Positions 43,552-54,680 are shown, counted from the stretch's first letter. The stretch is 64,000 nucleotides of DNA from Rhyacophila brunnea (GCA_022495005.1 JAGYXB010000176.1:682001-746000); one strand, 5' to 3'. Notes: generated by a model from the sequence alone, not told the origin. Program-made: numbers and translations.

Positions 43552-43909
43552 CAATTCATCGTGGGACACTTATTCGTGATCCGCAGTACGTGAAACATGA
43601 GTTCGTATAACATTTTATCAAATGACGAGTTCTTCGTTGAAAATTTCACCGTGGAATACATTTTTACGTTTCTTACAAAATGCGACGAAAGTTTGCAAAT
43701 AGTACTGTTCCAATTAGATTAACACTAACCTAACCTAACTTAACCTAAGCTAACCTAACCTAGTAAAAACATCTCCACATGTTGTAGCATACGTACAAAT
43801 ATACTTCACGTTGAAATGTTCAACGAAGAACTCGTTATTTGATTAAATGTTACACGAACTCATGTTTCACGTACTGCGGCGCACGAATAAGTGTCCTGCG
43901 GTGAACTGT
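43552..43909 (-). mobile_element. MITE I, copy 2 with CCTAA-rich centre
   Basis: The arms are as at 40195 (GGGACACTTATTCGTGATCC and the inverse GCGCACGAATAAGTGTCC). The centre at about 43728-43770 has AACCTAACCTAACTTAACCT then AAGCTAACCTAACC, a degenerate run of the insect telomere unit. Confidence 0.85.
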
Positions 43910-44810
43910 TTACTTACAAAAATCCGGATGCGACCTGAGATTACACACTAGCTATCGTCCACGAATATGACATTATAGTTGATGCATTCAATCTACCAAC
44001 AATGGAGTATACCTTGACATTTTGTAGTCGTTTTTTATTTAGTAAATAAGTGGAGTAAATGTAGTAATAATATAATGTTTGATAATTGCATAGTTGTTTT
44101 TTAACGTAATAGACTTTTGGGTTTCCAGAGCGTGTACTTCTTCCTTCTTTCCTCGACGTTTCAGGCTCGCTGCAGAGGTCATTATCAAGATGTAATCTTA
44201 TAGCGATGTTCACATTTATACACCTACACTATACTTCCTCATAACACATTTATCTCTTGAAAATGTTAGATCACTACCAATTTTTATATTGGATGGTAAT
44301 TAAAGTCAGCTTACTTGGAGTTAAATGTGGTTGGTACAAATCAGTTTGAATTCCATCGATTTTTGATATTCTTTAAAATAGACAGTTCCTGAGTTATCAA
44401 AATAGACAATGTAATTAAATATTGTTTATAAATGTATCGGAACTACTCAAAAACAAACTTAAAATGAGTAGAATCTCTATCATGAATTCATTGTTGGTCA
44501 CTTTGATGTCAATTTCCTATATGTATTGATTGAATTCAAAACTAAATTCTCAGTGTAAATACGCATAAGTTTGCTCATAATAAGTTATCGAAGTTATTAA
44601 CGGTCAAAGCTCTGCGTGAAAACTTTTCACTGTGTATAAAAAGAATAATTTTGTCATATTATCAAAGTATTAAATGTAATAAAATAAAAACCAATTACGT
44701 TATATAATACAATAATGAATATAAGCGGTTTTGACCACTATTGCCAACTCTATAGTATCTATTAGGTCACAATATTATTAACTACATAATGTATCCATGC
44801 ACCATACCAA
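43910..44810. other. Unassigned
   Basis: The 90-codon minus frame at 43941-44213 has no motif and lies in mixed-composition DNA. Nothing else is recognised. Confidence 0.4.
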
Positions 44811-45073
44811 TGGGTCTATTCTATACTTATCGACCGCTAAAGTGATAAAGTGATAGATATTATCAAACTTAGGGTAGGTTTGTATCAAAGTATTAGCACT
44901 GATTTTAACAATCAAAATAAATTGATTGTAATTGTTGCAATAAGAGCTATATTTTAACAGCAACAAGAGGCGTTGTTGTACTAATACTTTGATACAAACC
45001 TACCCCAAGTTTGATAGGTAATATTTTTTATCACTTTATCACTGTAGAGGTCGATAAGTACAGAATAGACCCA
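44811..45073. mobile_element. MITE H, compact hairpin copy
   Basis: TGGGTCTATTCTATACTTAT then CGACC pairs with the inverse of GGTCGATAAGTACAGAATAG then ACCCA. The next 60 bases of both arms (AAGTGATAAAGTGATA..., GGGTAGGTTTGTATCAAAGT then ATTAG) also pair. It is 263 bp, almost all stem, with a loop near 44905-44965. The 62-codon minus frame is an artefact. Confidence 0.88.
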
Positions 45074-45249
45074 CAGGTGTTAATCAGGTGTATCACAAGA
45101 TACTGAGTTTTAAAATTCGGTTTCATCGTGTATGTGTGGAAATGTATCAGTAGCGGTGACCAAAGACTGACTTAAAATAAGAATACAAAATTACATAATG
45201 TTTCCACGAACCAATCCTGACCTCACCAAACCAGGTGTTAATCGTGCGT
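45074..45249. other. Spacer
   Basis: Nothing recognised. Confidence 0.3.
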
Positions 45250-45331
45250 ATTAAATCTGTTAATACAAACCTCCACCCAGTGGAGGCCCATATGATCCTA
45301 TTAGGATCGGACATGGTCGAAAGAAAAAGAA
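45250..45331 (+). mobile_element. S1 SINE, 3' end only
   Basis: AAATCTGTTAATACAAACCT then CCACCCAGTGGAGGCCCATA and ATCCTATTAGGATCGGACAT then GGTCGAAAGAAAAAG are the S1 3' third. The 5' part is missing, consistent with 5' truncation during retroposition. Confidence 0.8.
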
Positions 45332-45612
45332 AAGATTACGATGTACTGATTTTTCCTATGAGGTATTCATATTTATATAATATTATCATGTCTGGGAGTA
45401 TCTCTAAAGTTTACTTTGAAAAAACTTTTATTGTAATACTTCAGAATTATTAGTGTTAGCTATAAATATACAATAATATTGTAAATATATGATCACAATC
45501 ACCATTAGTTCTTAATAATAATTATAGTAATTTAAAGCAACGTTTTATCCTCACACATGTGCATCCCTCTGCCGGAAATTTTTGTACACGTACGGAAAAG
45601 GTTTAACCTTAA
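45332..45612. other. Spacer
   Basis: AT-rich; nothing recognised. Confidence 0.3.
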
Positions 45613-47002
45613 GGGGGGACATGCTCGTCGAAGGTCAAAATTGAGTTTTTATTGTATTTTCAAACCATGATCCTGGACACTCTTTAAACGTTGTAGATAA
45701 TCCATTTATATAATTTTGAAGCCTTATTATCCTTTATAGTTATTTTAAACATTTGATGACTGCATAAAGTATTTTTGTTACATAAAATAGTATTCTTTTA
45801 AACCTCTCGCTCTATTGTTTTAGAATATAGTCATATTTCGGTACATAACTGTGCAGTGGTGTTAAGATTTTTTACATTTATTAATTTTTAAACGCATTTA
45901 TGAAACTATTAGTATAATTTATTACGAGATAATTTTTGTAAAATATTCACGATAAAAATTATATTGATAATCTCTGTGATCCCAAATTTGACAAGAATTA
46001 GGGATTTTATTATTCAAAAAATCGGCAAGATTAACACATTTGAAGATGATTCTAAAGATATTTATTATAAGTTATGTCTTTGACCATTCAAGTGTGATAA
46101 ACATCTTATGAATAATGATTGCTTTATAATAATTATTGATCTAAGAATAAGGTAGTGTTTTTTTGAAATACGCCATTTCTTTTGTCATTCCCCAGTGGTT
46201 AAGCTACAACATACGGCCGTAGCCATAAATTGACAAACTATAATTAAAGTAGGGAGTAAAATTATGTTAACGCGCGTGTTTGAACATGTACCTAACCGAA
46301 TTTTTTTTATTTTTTTTTAAACGGTACATGTTCAAACACGCGCGTCAATATCATTTTACTCCCTATTTTATTTATAGTTTGTCAATTTATGGCTACGGCC
46401 GTATGTTGTAGCTTAACCACTGGGCAATGACAAAAGATTTTATTTCAAAAAAACACTACCTTATTCTTAGATCAATAATTATTATAAAGCAATCATTATT
46501 CATAAGATGTTTATCAGACTTGAATGGTCAAAGACATAACTTATAATAAATATCTTTAGAATTATCTTCAAATGTGTTAATCTTGCCAATTTTTTGAATA
46601 ATAAAATGCCTAATTCTTGTCAAATTTGGGATCACAGATATTATCAATATAATTTTTTATCGTGAATATTTTACAAAAATTATCTCGTAATAAATTACAC
46701 TAATAGGTTTATAAATGCGTTTAAAAATTAATAAATGTAAAAAATATTAACACCACTGCACAGTTATGTACCGAAATATGACTATATTCTAAAACATTAG
46801 AGCGAGAGGTTTAAAAGAATACTACTATTTTATGTAACAAAAATACTTTATGCAGTCATCAAATGTTTAAAATAACTATAAAGGATAATAAGGCTTCAAA
46901 ATTATATAAATAAATTATCTACAACGTTTAAGGAGTGTCCAGGATCATGGTTTGAAAATACGATAAAAACTCAATTTTGACCTACGACGAGCACGTGGGC
47001 CG
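45613..47002. mobile_element. TTAA-flanked giant hairpin element, complete
   Basis: Flanked by TTAA at 45609-45612 and 47003-47006. The two arms are each about 680 bp. Examples of pairing are GCTCGTCGAAGGTCAAAATT with AATTTTGACCTACGACGAGC, ACAACATACGGCCGTAGCCA with TGGCTACGGCCGTATGTTGT, and CGCGCGTGTTTGAACATGTA then CC with the inverse at 46323-46344. The loop is about 30 bases of AT. Arm identity appears to be well above 90%. There is no transposase. TTAA duplication suggests mobilisation by a piggyBac-type enzyme. Confidence 0.93.
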
Positions 47003-47447
47003 TTAAAAATCCGCATGATATCCACTACAGTAATTATTAGTTATTTATCTTTCATCTCTTCACCAAGAGAATCCAGAACTTCAATTTCAATAACATTTAT
47101 TTGAATAATAAACTAGTAAAGATTATATTGAATTAACACATTGTATTTTCTGTTTCTAACATAACGTAGAATTTACAAAAAAAAAACATTTTCAGTTATA
47201 GCCGCTCTGATAATGGATGTATAGTCCGTAGAATAATAGATTTGTAGCAATCATACCACGCAGCATTAAATGAGTGATACTTTAATAATAAGTTTGTTTT
47301 GTTGTCAAAACAAAACAATAGTGCGAAATAATTGTCAGCATTTCCTCAAATATAAATAGATCAGTAGGGTCTATTATGATTTGTTAATTGCAACAATATA
47401 TCTAATTATGTACTATATTTATATAAATTTGAAGGACAATTCATGAA
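47003..47447. other. Unassigned AT-rich DNA
   Basis: Nothing recognised. Confidence 0.4.
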
Positions 47448-47930
47448 TCTTCACTCACTCATCGAGTCCGTGACGGGACGTACTAATATCATCACGAGTC
47501 CTTCACTCGACGTAGATAACCATCACTTCACTAGAATCAAGTCTCTCAGTACATTAACATAATCAATCTTTTGATCACAGCAATGTCACCAGTATATCAT
47601 TACCAGCGATTATAATCTCACGTTATCATCCTTGTTAAAGTATTATGTACTATGTTCTTGTAACGATGATTAATAAATTCTCCTCCAAACACTCCTCCAT
47701 CCACGCAACAAAGACTTTCTATTTCCTCCACTTCATCGTCCACTTCCAAAGACATGTCAAATGAACTTATAATATTAACTATATTATTATAAACGCGTGA
47801 GCCCTCACTCACTTATCGAGTCCGTCACGGGACGCACTACTATCGTCACGATTCTTTCACTCGACATAGATAACCATAACGTCACTCGAATCAGTCTCTT
47901 ATAAATATCACCAAACCTTTGATCACTCTA
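47448..47930 (-). repeat. Repeat D relative, two partial copies in tandem
   Basis: TCACTCATCGAGTCCGTGAC then GGGACGTACTA at 47455 recurs at 47810 as TCACTTATCGAGTCCGTCAC then GGGACGCACTA. Each is followed by TTCACTCGACGTAGATAACC (or ACATAGATAACC) and a TCACT(C)GAATC word like repeat D. The copies are about 355 bp apart, so a segment was duplicated. The minus frame 47618-47812 between them is acidic (EVDDEVEEIESLCCVDGG) but is not recognised. Confidence 0.6.
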
Positions 47931-48565
47931 CACCATTATCTTACTCTGACCATTGTAACAACTTTGTTTACTACTGCACCAAGATAAATAAACAACGACC
48001 TTCAATAATTACATCGCAGAATTAAAAAAAAAAATGTCTTTATAACCATCATTTTTCTTCATTTATTTTTCCATTATAAAAACTCATTTTGTCCGTAATA
48101 CCACTTAACATTGCAAGCATCAATACATCATCTCGAACAAGGTTGCCATTACGATAAAGAAATATATTTTATTACGTCAAAAATTTACGATACGTTTATG
48201 GAACTAAGTGAGTTTAGTGCTCTATGGTTTTTATCTACACTAAAAGTATTACTAAGTGAAGGGGTAAGGTCTCTGGTAATAAAATTAATATAATGGTCCA
48301 AAATATATAATATAAAATATGCCTTTGAGTATAATATAACGTAATATATTTGGTCGTAATCTAACTTGAATTATTATCTTAAGGAATTTTTCAATATACT
48401 CCCACTTAAAAGGGGCAGAGTTTAAGAACTTATTTAGCTACATGAGAGATAATTGTATTAAAATATAATAATTTTATCAGGAATTTCGATCCAAGTTGAA
48501 CCTTATATGATTCGACATGGAAAATAGTAACATTTTAATTGTAAATTCTTCTTATTATTGCGCAA
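47931..48565. other. Unassigned AT-rich DNA
   Basis: Nothing recognised. Confidence 0.4.
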
Positions 48566-48567
48566 TC

Positions 48568-48790
48568 CCTTAGCGGAGTTTGGCCACGTGGGTTCCAGGT
48601 TCGAATCCTGGGTCTGGCAAGTACACATAATATTGTTTTTCAATTTGTGTGTGAATCAGGGTATGGACCTAATAGGTTGAGCAAGTGGCTGACATCCATT
48701 TCTCGTAAAAAACAAAATCTGTTAATACAAATCTCTACTCTGTGGAGGCCCATATGATCCTATTAGGATCGGACATGGTCGAAAAAAATA
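48568..48790 (+). mobile_element. S1 SINE
   Basis: The head is shortened in the anticodon region but has a perfect B-box in CAGGTTCGAATCCTG. The full body and 3' tail end in GGTCGAAAAAAATA. A frame starting in the tail (48742 on) is an artefact shared by every plus S1 copy. Confidence 0.88.
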
Positions 48791-48994
48791 ATAATCTGCT
48801 TCTCAATACAATTCAGTGGAGATTATTAATCTATGAAATGCGGAGTCCATCCTCTGCTATGCCTACCATTGATCTTTCCTTGGATGACAAGTTGGGGAAT
48901 GCTGTACTGCTGTCATCTCATAATGTGACCGAGGTACTGTAGTTTTCTGGCTTTGATACTGTATCTGTCAGTATGTTAGCGATCAAATATATAT
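48791..48994. other. Spacer
   Basis: Slightly GC-richer (48830-48950); nothing recognised. Confidence 0.3.
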
Positions 48995-49510
48995 TTTTAA
49001 TGTATCAAATTATTCGACCGCAATAATATATTACCAGCGAATCATATTCCAGTAAACAACTTTTATTTGTATCAGCAGATTGAATGGCGATACGAAATAC
49101 GCTATCGCAATGGAAAAGTAGTTGAATATTAATTTCCATAGTCTCATATTATATTCTGACTGTAATAATATATAACATTCACAGGTACTCAAATTTAAAC
49201 CGCTGGCTCGTTAAAGATAATTATGTACTAGAATATTATGTTTATGTATTAATTTTGATTGTATAAATAACGAAGAATAATTTATCAAAGGTCACTCAAA
49301 GATACACTTTCAGTCTGTTACCATCGCAATCTTGATATCGCTTTGCTCAACATCTGATTGTACCGAGGTGCGGACCTCGGCTCCGTACCTATCATACGTT
49401 TGTCATTGTAATCTGAACTGCTGTTACATCTATTATACCAACCATTACGCTCCTTCATGCATGCATCTTCGACTTTATCATCATCATCCTCAACACCCAA
49501 AATACTATGC
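48995..49510 (-). repeat. Repeat D copy
   Basis: Same order as 15541-16056: TATTACCAGCGAATCATATT, GAATAATTTATCAAAGGTCA, CATCTGATTGTACCGAGGTG then CGGACCTCGG, and TCATCATCATCCTCAACACC. The several open frames here are low-complexity readings of the repeat. Confidence 0.65.
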
Positions 49511-50650
49511 AGAACTTCTCGTTCCTTTCCTACTCGATTAAGAATTTCAACATTTTGTCGCCCGGGCAGTCCAAGTAATTTTGAGGATGCGTGTATACAG
49601 CCAAATCTCGAAAGCTTCTACTCTATTTTAAATGTCATGGTTTAGCGTTCATTCTTCCTTACCATATAAAAGAATTGAGAGAACATTTTTAATAATTTTA
49701 AAAAAGTTCGGAAATTATATTTAAAAAGGAGACATAAAATTAATATACTACCAATATTCTCTCGTATGTATGTGCGAATTATGCTCACACATAAGCAGTT
49801 AATTTTGATTTAAAAATATGAGTATCTTAGTTTCAAAACTTAGCTTACGACCATATTATTTACTTACTATCATGCCAAACAGTTGTTCTCTATTTCAATA
49901 TCTATGAAAAACATATTCATTCCCTTTTGTGTCTACTCCAAATACAGGGATAACATAATATTACATTAAAAATTGTATTTAGTTTAAAAACTTACTTAAA
50001 TCGAAAATGGAAAAAATATTCCCAAAAAGCTCATATCCATGCAAATATGTTATGTTGTATTATCATCGATTTTATTTTTCCATCCAGTTAAATCCAGAAA
50101 ACGTCATTGTATGCAGGACACTATATTATTTGCTTTAAAAACAACCTAAACCCATATGATGATTTACTATTAAATCCTGCTTAAATCCAAATGTTTAGTT
50201 TCAAAAGCTATCTCAATACATAAATGATAACATTAAATGTGTCGCTACATTTCAAATTCAGCCAAGTCCACCTTTAGGTATTTTTGACTTTTTTTGTGAA
50301 TTGCTGAAGAACTACTGCTTTCTAACATGTCTGCATTATTAAAATGTGGAATTTATTAATTTTAAATATTCTATACTCGAAATAATATAAACTTTCACTC
50401 TTGTGACTGTGTATTTGAGATAAAAAAGCTGTTTTTCTCCTATTCATCTATTATGGACTTGGCTGATTTTGAAATCTAGCGACACAAATATCCTTTCGAA
50501 GGTTTTTTTTCAGATTAAAAACCTGACATAAATATAATTTATAATTTTTTCTGAGAAATGTACTACAATCTATCATTCACCATACTCATAAATTGGATCT
50601 CAAAACATACATTCCACTTGACTTATGCACACATTTTAATCGTGTTCTGA
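49511..50650. other. Unassigned, probably unique DNA
   Basis: No repeat family or convincing frame recognised. It precedes the candidate exon. Confidence 0.4.
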
Positions 50651-50853
50651 ATGATTTTGTTTCCGGCGGAAGCTAGGATTAGCGCCGACCGAAACTTCCA
50701 GCAAAATTTCAGATCGGATTACCATTCAAAACTATTTGCTAACAGATTACAGTGTAAAACGGCTAAGTCGATAACCATTATGCCTGTATCTCCAGAGAAT
50801 TGCCTTAAGTCCTCTCCAGAGTTTCCAACACTTTACAATATGGATTGCGGCAG
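50651..50853 (+). other. Candidate protein-coding exon
   Basis: The frame is open for 67 codons before a consensus 5' splice site, CAG/GTACGTG, at 50853/50854; it would end in phase 2 after TGC GGC AG. Codons are mixed and GC-richer than the surroundings. The peptide (RISADRNFQQNFRSDYHSKL...SITIMPVSPENCLKSSPEFP then TLYNMDCGR) looks protein-like, but I do not recognise it. A possible acceptor is CTAG/G near 50678. The segment matches none of the repeat families here. It is the best host-exon candidate in the window, still unproven. Confidence 0.28.
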
Positions 50854-51096
50854 GTACGTGATTTCAATAATGTATCGAATTTAGAATACCTGTCCTCTAA
50901 GTGGGGTCGCACATAGAAATTGCCACGATCTTAAATCAACATCATCTGTACAATATTATTGACATTCAACAGTAATAGTTTCAATAAAAGTATCTTATAT
51001 CCTTATGCCTAAAGTGTTAAACAAATATATGTTTAGTAAATTTATAGATTAGAGGCTGTTTGTTTCAAAGTCGGTCATCTCTATACTCCGCCATTT
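50854..51096. other. Spacer
   Basis: Would be intronic if the preceding exon is real; nothing recognised. Confidence 0.3.
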
Positions 51097-51589
51097 TACC
51101 ACGTTTTTCTTAGCTCGTATTCTTCTTTGTCCGGTGGTTGTTTATCCAGTACAAATCTTGCAATCGATTTTTAACTAACTTTCCGACTAGCTAGACATTT
51201 GAAACTTTTAGAATATTATAAGAACACGATGCCAATGCATTCTTTTATTTATTCCCATCTTTAAGTGGAATTGAATTTATTTTCAGTTAATTCTGTTTTG
51301 TATGAAAAAATATTTCGGAAGAAATCCGTAATCCAATCCACTATTATTGGTTGCTAAGGGGGTGGTCCTAGCAACTAAATTAATAATATATACGTGCGTT
51401 ACTATAGAAATCAAAATGACATTTCAGTATTCTACGAGTATATTTGTTTGTTTGTTGCAAAATAGCCAAAAAATGATTTATTGACAATTGCCTTATTTGT
51501 CCTAAATTATTAATACTTAGAATTGTCAAGTTTATATGATTCAACAGAAAACTTAAAAATGTTGTATATAAAAAGTTCTTTTTATCTTA
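51097..51589 (-). repeat. Repeat A, copy 4 (longest)
   Basis: Inverse of copy 1. It has TACCACGTTTTTCTTAGCTC at the left and AAAGTTCTTTTTATCTTA at the right. CAATCCACTATTATTGGTTG then CTAAGGGGGTGGTCCTAGCA is shared with copy 3. The open frame at 51523 on is an artefact. Confidence 0.75.
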
Positions 51590-53576
51590 ATTTTAATCTC
51601 TGTAATTATTTATACACAACTCCAACAGGTTTACCTCCATTTAGGAGTTTTATTTATAAATTTCTTTATTTTTTAAGACACATTAGTAAAAAATTAACAA
51701 TTAGTGAAATAAAGTGTCCTTAATATTATTAAAATTAATAAAAAATATACATAATACATTATCAAACCCAGGTCCATTTGTTAGCTAAATAGAATTGAAA
51801 CGGATGATGATTACAAAGTGCTTTATATTCATCAGCTGCCATTTTATTTATTTATTTTGACGACTAGCTTTGAATTTGATTTCTTTATTAATGGCTACCA
51901 ACTTTAAATTATTATTCATGACCTTTAGAACATGACATTAAAATACAAAGTAATAATTTATAATAAATCAAGTAATAAATACTATACATACAAAGTAATA
52001 AGTTGGTTTAGAATAAAAAAAAATTCAAACGAAATTTATTCATGTCATAATAATAAAGTTATTAGGTAAACTTTAACATTTTTTTTGTATAGTTTAATTA
52101 GTATTTAAATAAAAAATTGTATTTCTAATATTACACAGACTGAATATTGTTACTTGAAAACAGCAGTGAAATTAATAAAAAATACTAGTTTTAAATACAA
52201 ATCAAATTAGGTATGACGTATATTTTGTTATTTTTTGCAGTTTATACAATAATAAGATTTTTTGTGTAAGATCACAGTGGGTTATTTTAGTTACCCCAAT
52301 GTTGTTTTGATCTTACATGATTTTTTTTAATAAATTCAACACTGGTCTTTTAAATGGAATATCACATTTTTTTTAAATCTCATTATTTTTTATGTAGGTA
52401 TAGATTTCAGCAATCGATTGGCATACTCATATCTCAAAATCGACTTCTTTCACTTTATTTTACTGTTGTTTTAAAGTAGCGATATACTATTATAAAAATG
52501 CAACTGAAAGCTTACTGTTGATAGTAAAGTTTAGCATAAGTTTCTTATTAATTTGCTCAAGAAAACTCCGTATACATTATATTGAAAGAAAACTAAGCTC
52601 ATTTGCGTGGAGCGTGGTATGGATTTAATAACAAGCTGTATACTTTGTACAAAAGCTCATAAATCATATATTATATCTTCACTGTTCTGGCTGTGGACAC
52701 TAATTCGAAAAAATGTCATAGTTATACCAAAATGTTCCTTATTTCAAACTTTACCATCTGGAAACCTTCTTAATAAATAAACAGTTATTTTAAAGTCATC
52801 CTTTTTACGATTACTTAATAAACTCAAATGATAGACCATTTCAAACATTTTTAAAGCTTCAAAGTCAACTTACTCAAAACTAGTATTCTCCAGTTAGTAT
52901 CTTCTGCCAGAACAGAGACAATATTATATTGTTTAAATGGCTGGATTATTCACACTACGTGACTGAAATCACAGAATAATCGAAAATTTGGTCAACCTTT
53001 GTTGTAAAATTTAAAAATGTTGAAAACTGGAGACAAATGGCTTTAGACAGATATAGATAAAGACATAATCTCATTCTAATGAAGGAAAGGTTTCCATAAC
53101 GCTTATTAGAACTTACTAGAAAGAAGGAGTGTCTAAAGAAAACAATATTAATCAACAAAAAATACTTAAGTTATTATGATCTTTTATAATTATAAGCTAA
53201 ATTCTGTACTTTATTTTAAATAATATTCATATAATCAATCGAAGTCAAAATTTTAACCTGAAAGTCAAAAAATTGATGTTAATACAACGTTTAAAAATCA
53301 AAGTGCCGATTTTGGCGCGTGCTTTTTTCATATTTCCCTTCTTACCCAATGCAAACAAAAAAGGTAAATTTATTGGGCGGATCACACATACCAAAAACAA
53401 CTATTGTATCGAGAATTATAACAAACATTTAATTTTGTAGATATTTCCGGATGTTTGTTAATTTTAACGTAGATTGTCTGGTATGTAAATACTTTTGAAA
53501 TTAGGATTATAAAAGTTTGATTTAGTTGAACGTAATTCTAGCACTGTAAAATAAAAGGAGCATATTATTACGTCAT
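51590..53576. other. Unassigned AT-rich DNA
   Basis: About 2 kb without recognised elements. Short frames lack motifs. Confidence 0.45.
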
Positions 53577-53587
53577 GTTTATTGATC

Positions 53588-53825
53588 ACGATGGCCGCGT
53601 GGCTTAAACGCCGGCCTGTAGAGTCGAGGGTCCCAGGTTCGAATCCTGGGTCTGGCAAGTACACATATTGTTTTTCAATTTGTGTATGAGTCAGAGTATG
53701 GACCTAATAGGTTGAGCAAGTGGCTGACATCCATTTCTCGTAAAAATAAAATCTGTTAATACAAACCTCCACTCTGTGGAGGCCCATATGGTCCTATTAG
53801 GATCGGACATGGTCGAAAGAAAAAA
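53588..53825 (+). mobile_element. S1 SINE, reference full-length copy with TSD
   Basis: Flanked by GTTTATTGATC on both sides (53577-53587 and 53826-53836), so the 238-bp unit is exactly bounded. The tRNA-like head has an A-box-like GGCCGCGTGGCTTAAACG and a perfect B-box in CCCAGGTTCGAATCCTGGG. The body and a 3' tail ending GGTCGAAAGAAAAAA follow. The A-rich end and 11-bp duplication show LINE-driven retroposition. Confidence 0.95.
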
Positions 53826-53836
53826 GTTTATTGATC

Positions 53837-54012
53837 TAGCATCACGTCTGGGTATTTTGCTGTCAAATCCGCTGGAGAATAAATTCGGTGGTATGTGTCA
53901 TAAGATTTCCCATAGAATCAAATATGCATTGAGTGTATTTGTGCGCCTGAATAATATCTTCAAAAGTTACATTTCATTGTATCTTTAGTGTATTATTCAA
54001 CTAATGTGTTCC
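53837..54012 (+). pseudogene. LINE reverse-transcriptase fossil, plus strand
   Basis: The frame reads MCHKISHRIKYALSVFVRLN then NIFKSYISLYL. This aligns with MHDEIARRTKLGWSAFGRLN then SIFKSDLPLCL of the LINE at 17.3-18.1 kb. A stop and the CATTGTATCTTTAGTGTATT word follow. It is about 60 codons of the RT thumb, dead. Confidence 0.65.
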
Positions 54013-54029
54013 ACGTACTATTGTCTGCA

Positions 54030-54200
54030 TTCTTATCCTTGGTTTCTATTGTGGTTTTCCTATCTATTGTGGTTTTTATGTACCTTTCCATATCACGTTG
54101 CGCTACTCTACTAATTTTACATTGAAAATCCATGTTTCAAGCGCATACGTGAGTATTGGTGGAACACATTAGTTGAATACTACACTAAAGATACAATAGG
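54030..54200 (-). pseudogene. LINE reverse-transcriptase fossil, minus strand
   Basis: On the minus strand VVFN*CVPPILTYALETWIF then NVKLVE*RNVIWK matches RVFNQCVLPVFTYGCETW of the 17.3-kb LINE. It overlaps in content with the plus-strand fossil: about 40 bp at 53974-54015 and the inverse of 54160-54200 are nearly identical. The locus is thus an inverted pair from one LINE sequence. Confidence 0.65.
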
Positions 54201-54205
54201 TAACC

Positions 54206-54258
54206 GGACAAAACAGAACATGACAAAACAGAACAGTGACAAAACAGAACAGCCAGGG
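54206..54258 (+). repeat. Tandem repeat, ACAAAACAGAACA-type unit
   Basis: GGACAAAACAGAACA, TGACAAAACAGAACA and GTGACAAAACAGAACA follow each other, giving three units of about 15 bp. Confidence 0.8.
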
Positions 54259-54680
54259 GAAAAATGAAACATTAATTTTTGTGGAAGCTATTTTGGTTAG
54301 GTTAGGTCATTATTTTGTTGTAGCTAGTCAACCAATCATTTTGAACATTTTATATTGAATAAGATGAGATATCCTAAGTTTGTCGGCAACACCAAGTTAA
54401 GTCCCGTTTATTTTTAGGCTTTTTAGCGATTAAGAATGCAAAGATTAGGTATATAATTTGATTTATTATGGCGTATTGAAAATCTGAGCTATTAAAAATC
54501 TATCAAAATAATAGAGATAGGACAATTTCACTATTAAATTTATATTTTTCCTGAAAGGTCATAGTTATATTTATCGTTGTTCTGATTTGTCATGGAACCG
54601 ATTTCACCACGATTTCGACACTGGAATCAAAAGAAAGAGTTATAAAGTTCAGTAAATCACTATGTAATATAGAAAAATAA
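54259..54680. other. Unassigned
   Basis: GGTTAGGTTAGGTC near 54296 is a short telomere-like word. Nothing else is recognised. Confidence 0.4.

Noticed and set aside
43728..43770. Chromosome end or telomere
   Set aside because: The CCTAA run is short, degenerate and confined to the centre of a MITE with sequence continuing on both sides.
45613..47002. Pair of divergent genes or an rRNA-like structured RNA in the large palindrome
   Set aside because: No coding frames or RNA family signature. TTAA flanks and the second copy at 7348 show a mobile element.
48742..48942. Open frames starting MEAHMILLGSDMVE near S1 tails (45.2, 48.7 and 53.8 kb)
   Set aside because: They are translations of the S1 SINE 3' tail (TGGAGGCCCATATGATCCTA...). 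Similar peptides at several places reflect the repeat, not a gene.
49318..49645. Overlapping open frames on both strands (serine-rich or acidic peptides)
   Set aside because: They are low-complexity readings of the TCATCATCATCC and similar words of repeat D.
53640..53665. True tRNA genes at the B-box sequences of S1, S3 and FB-t
   Set aside because: T-arms are good, but anticodon and acceptor stems are not complete and SINE bodies follow directly. They are tRNA-derived elements.
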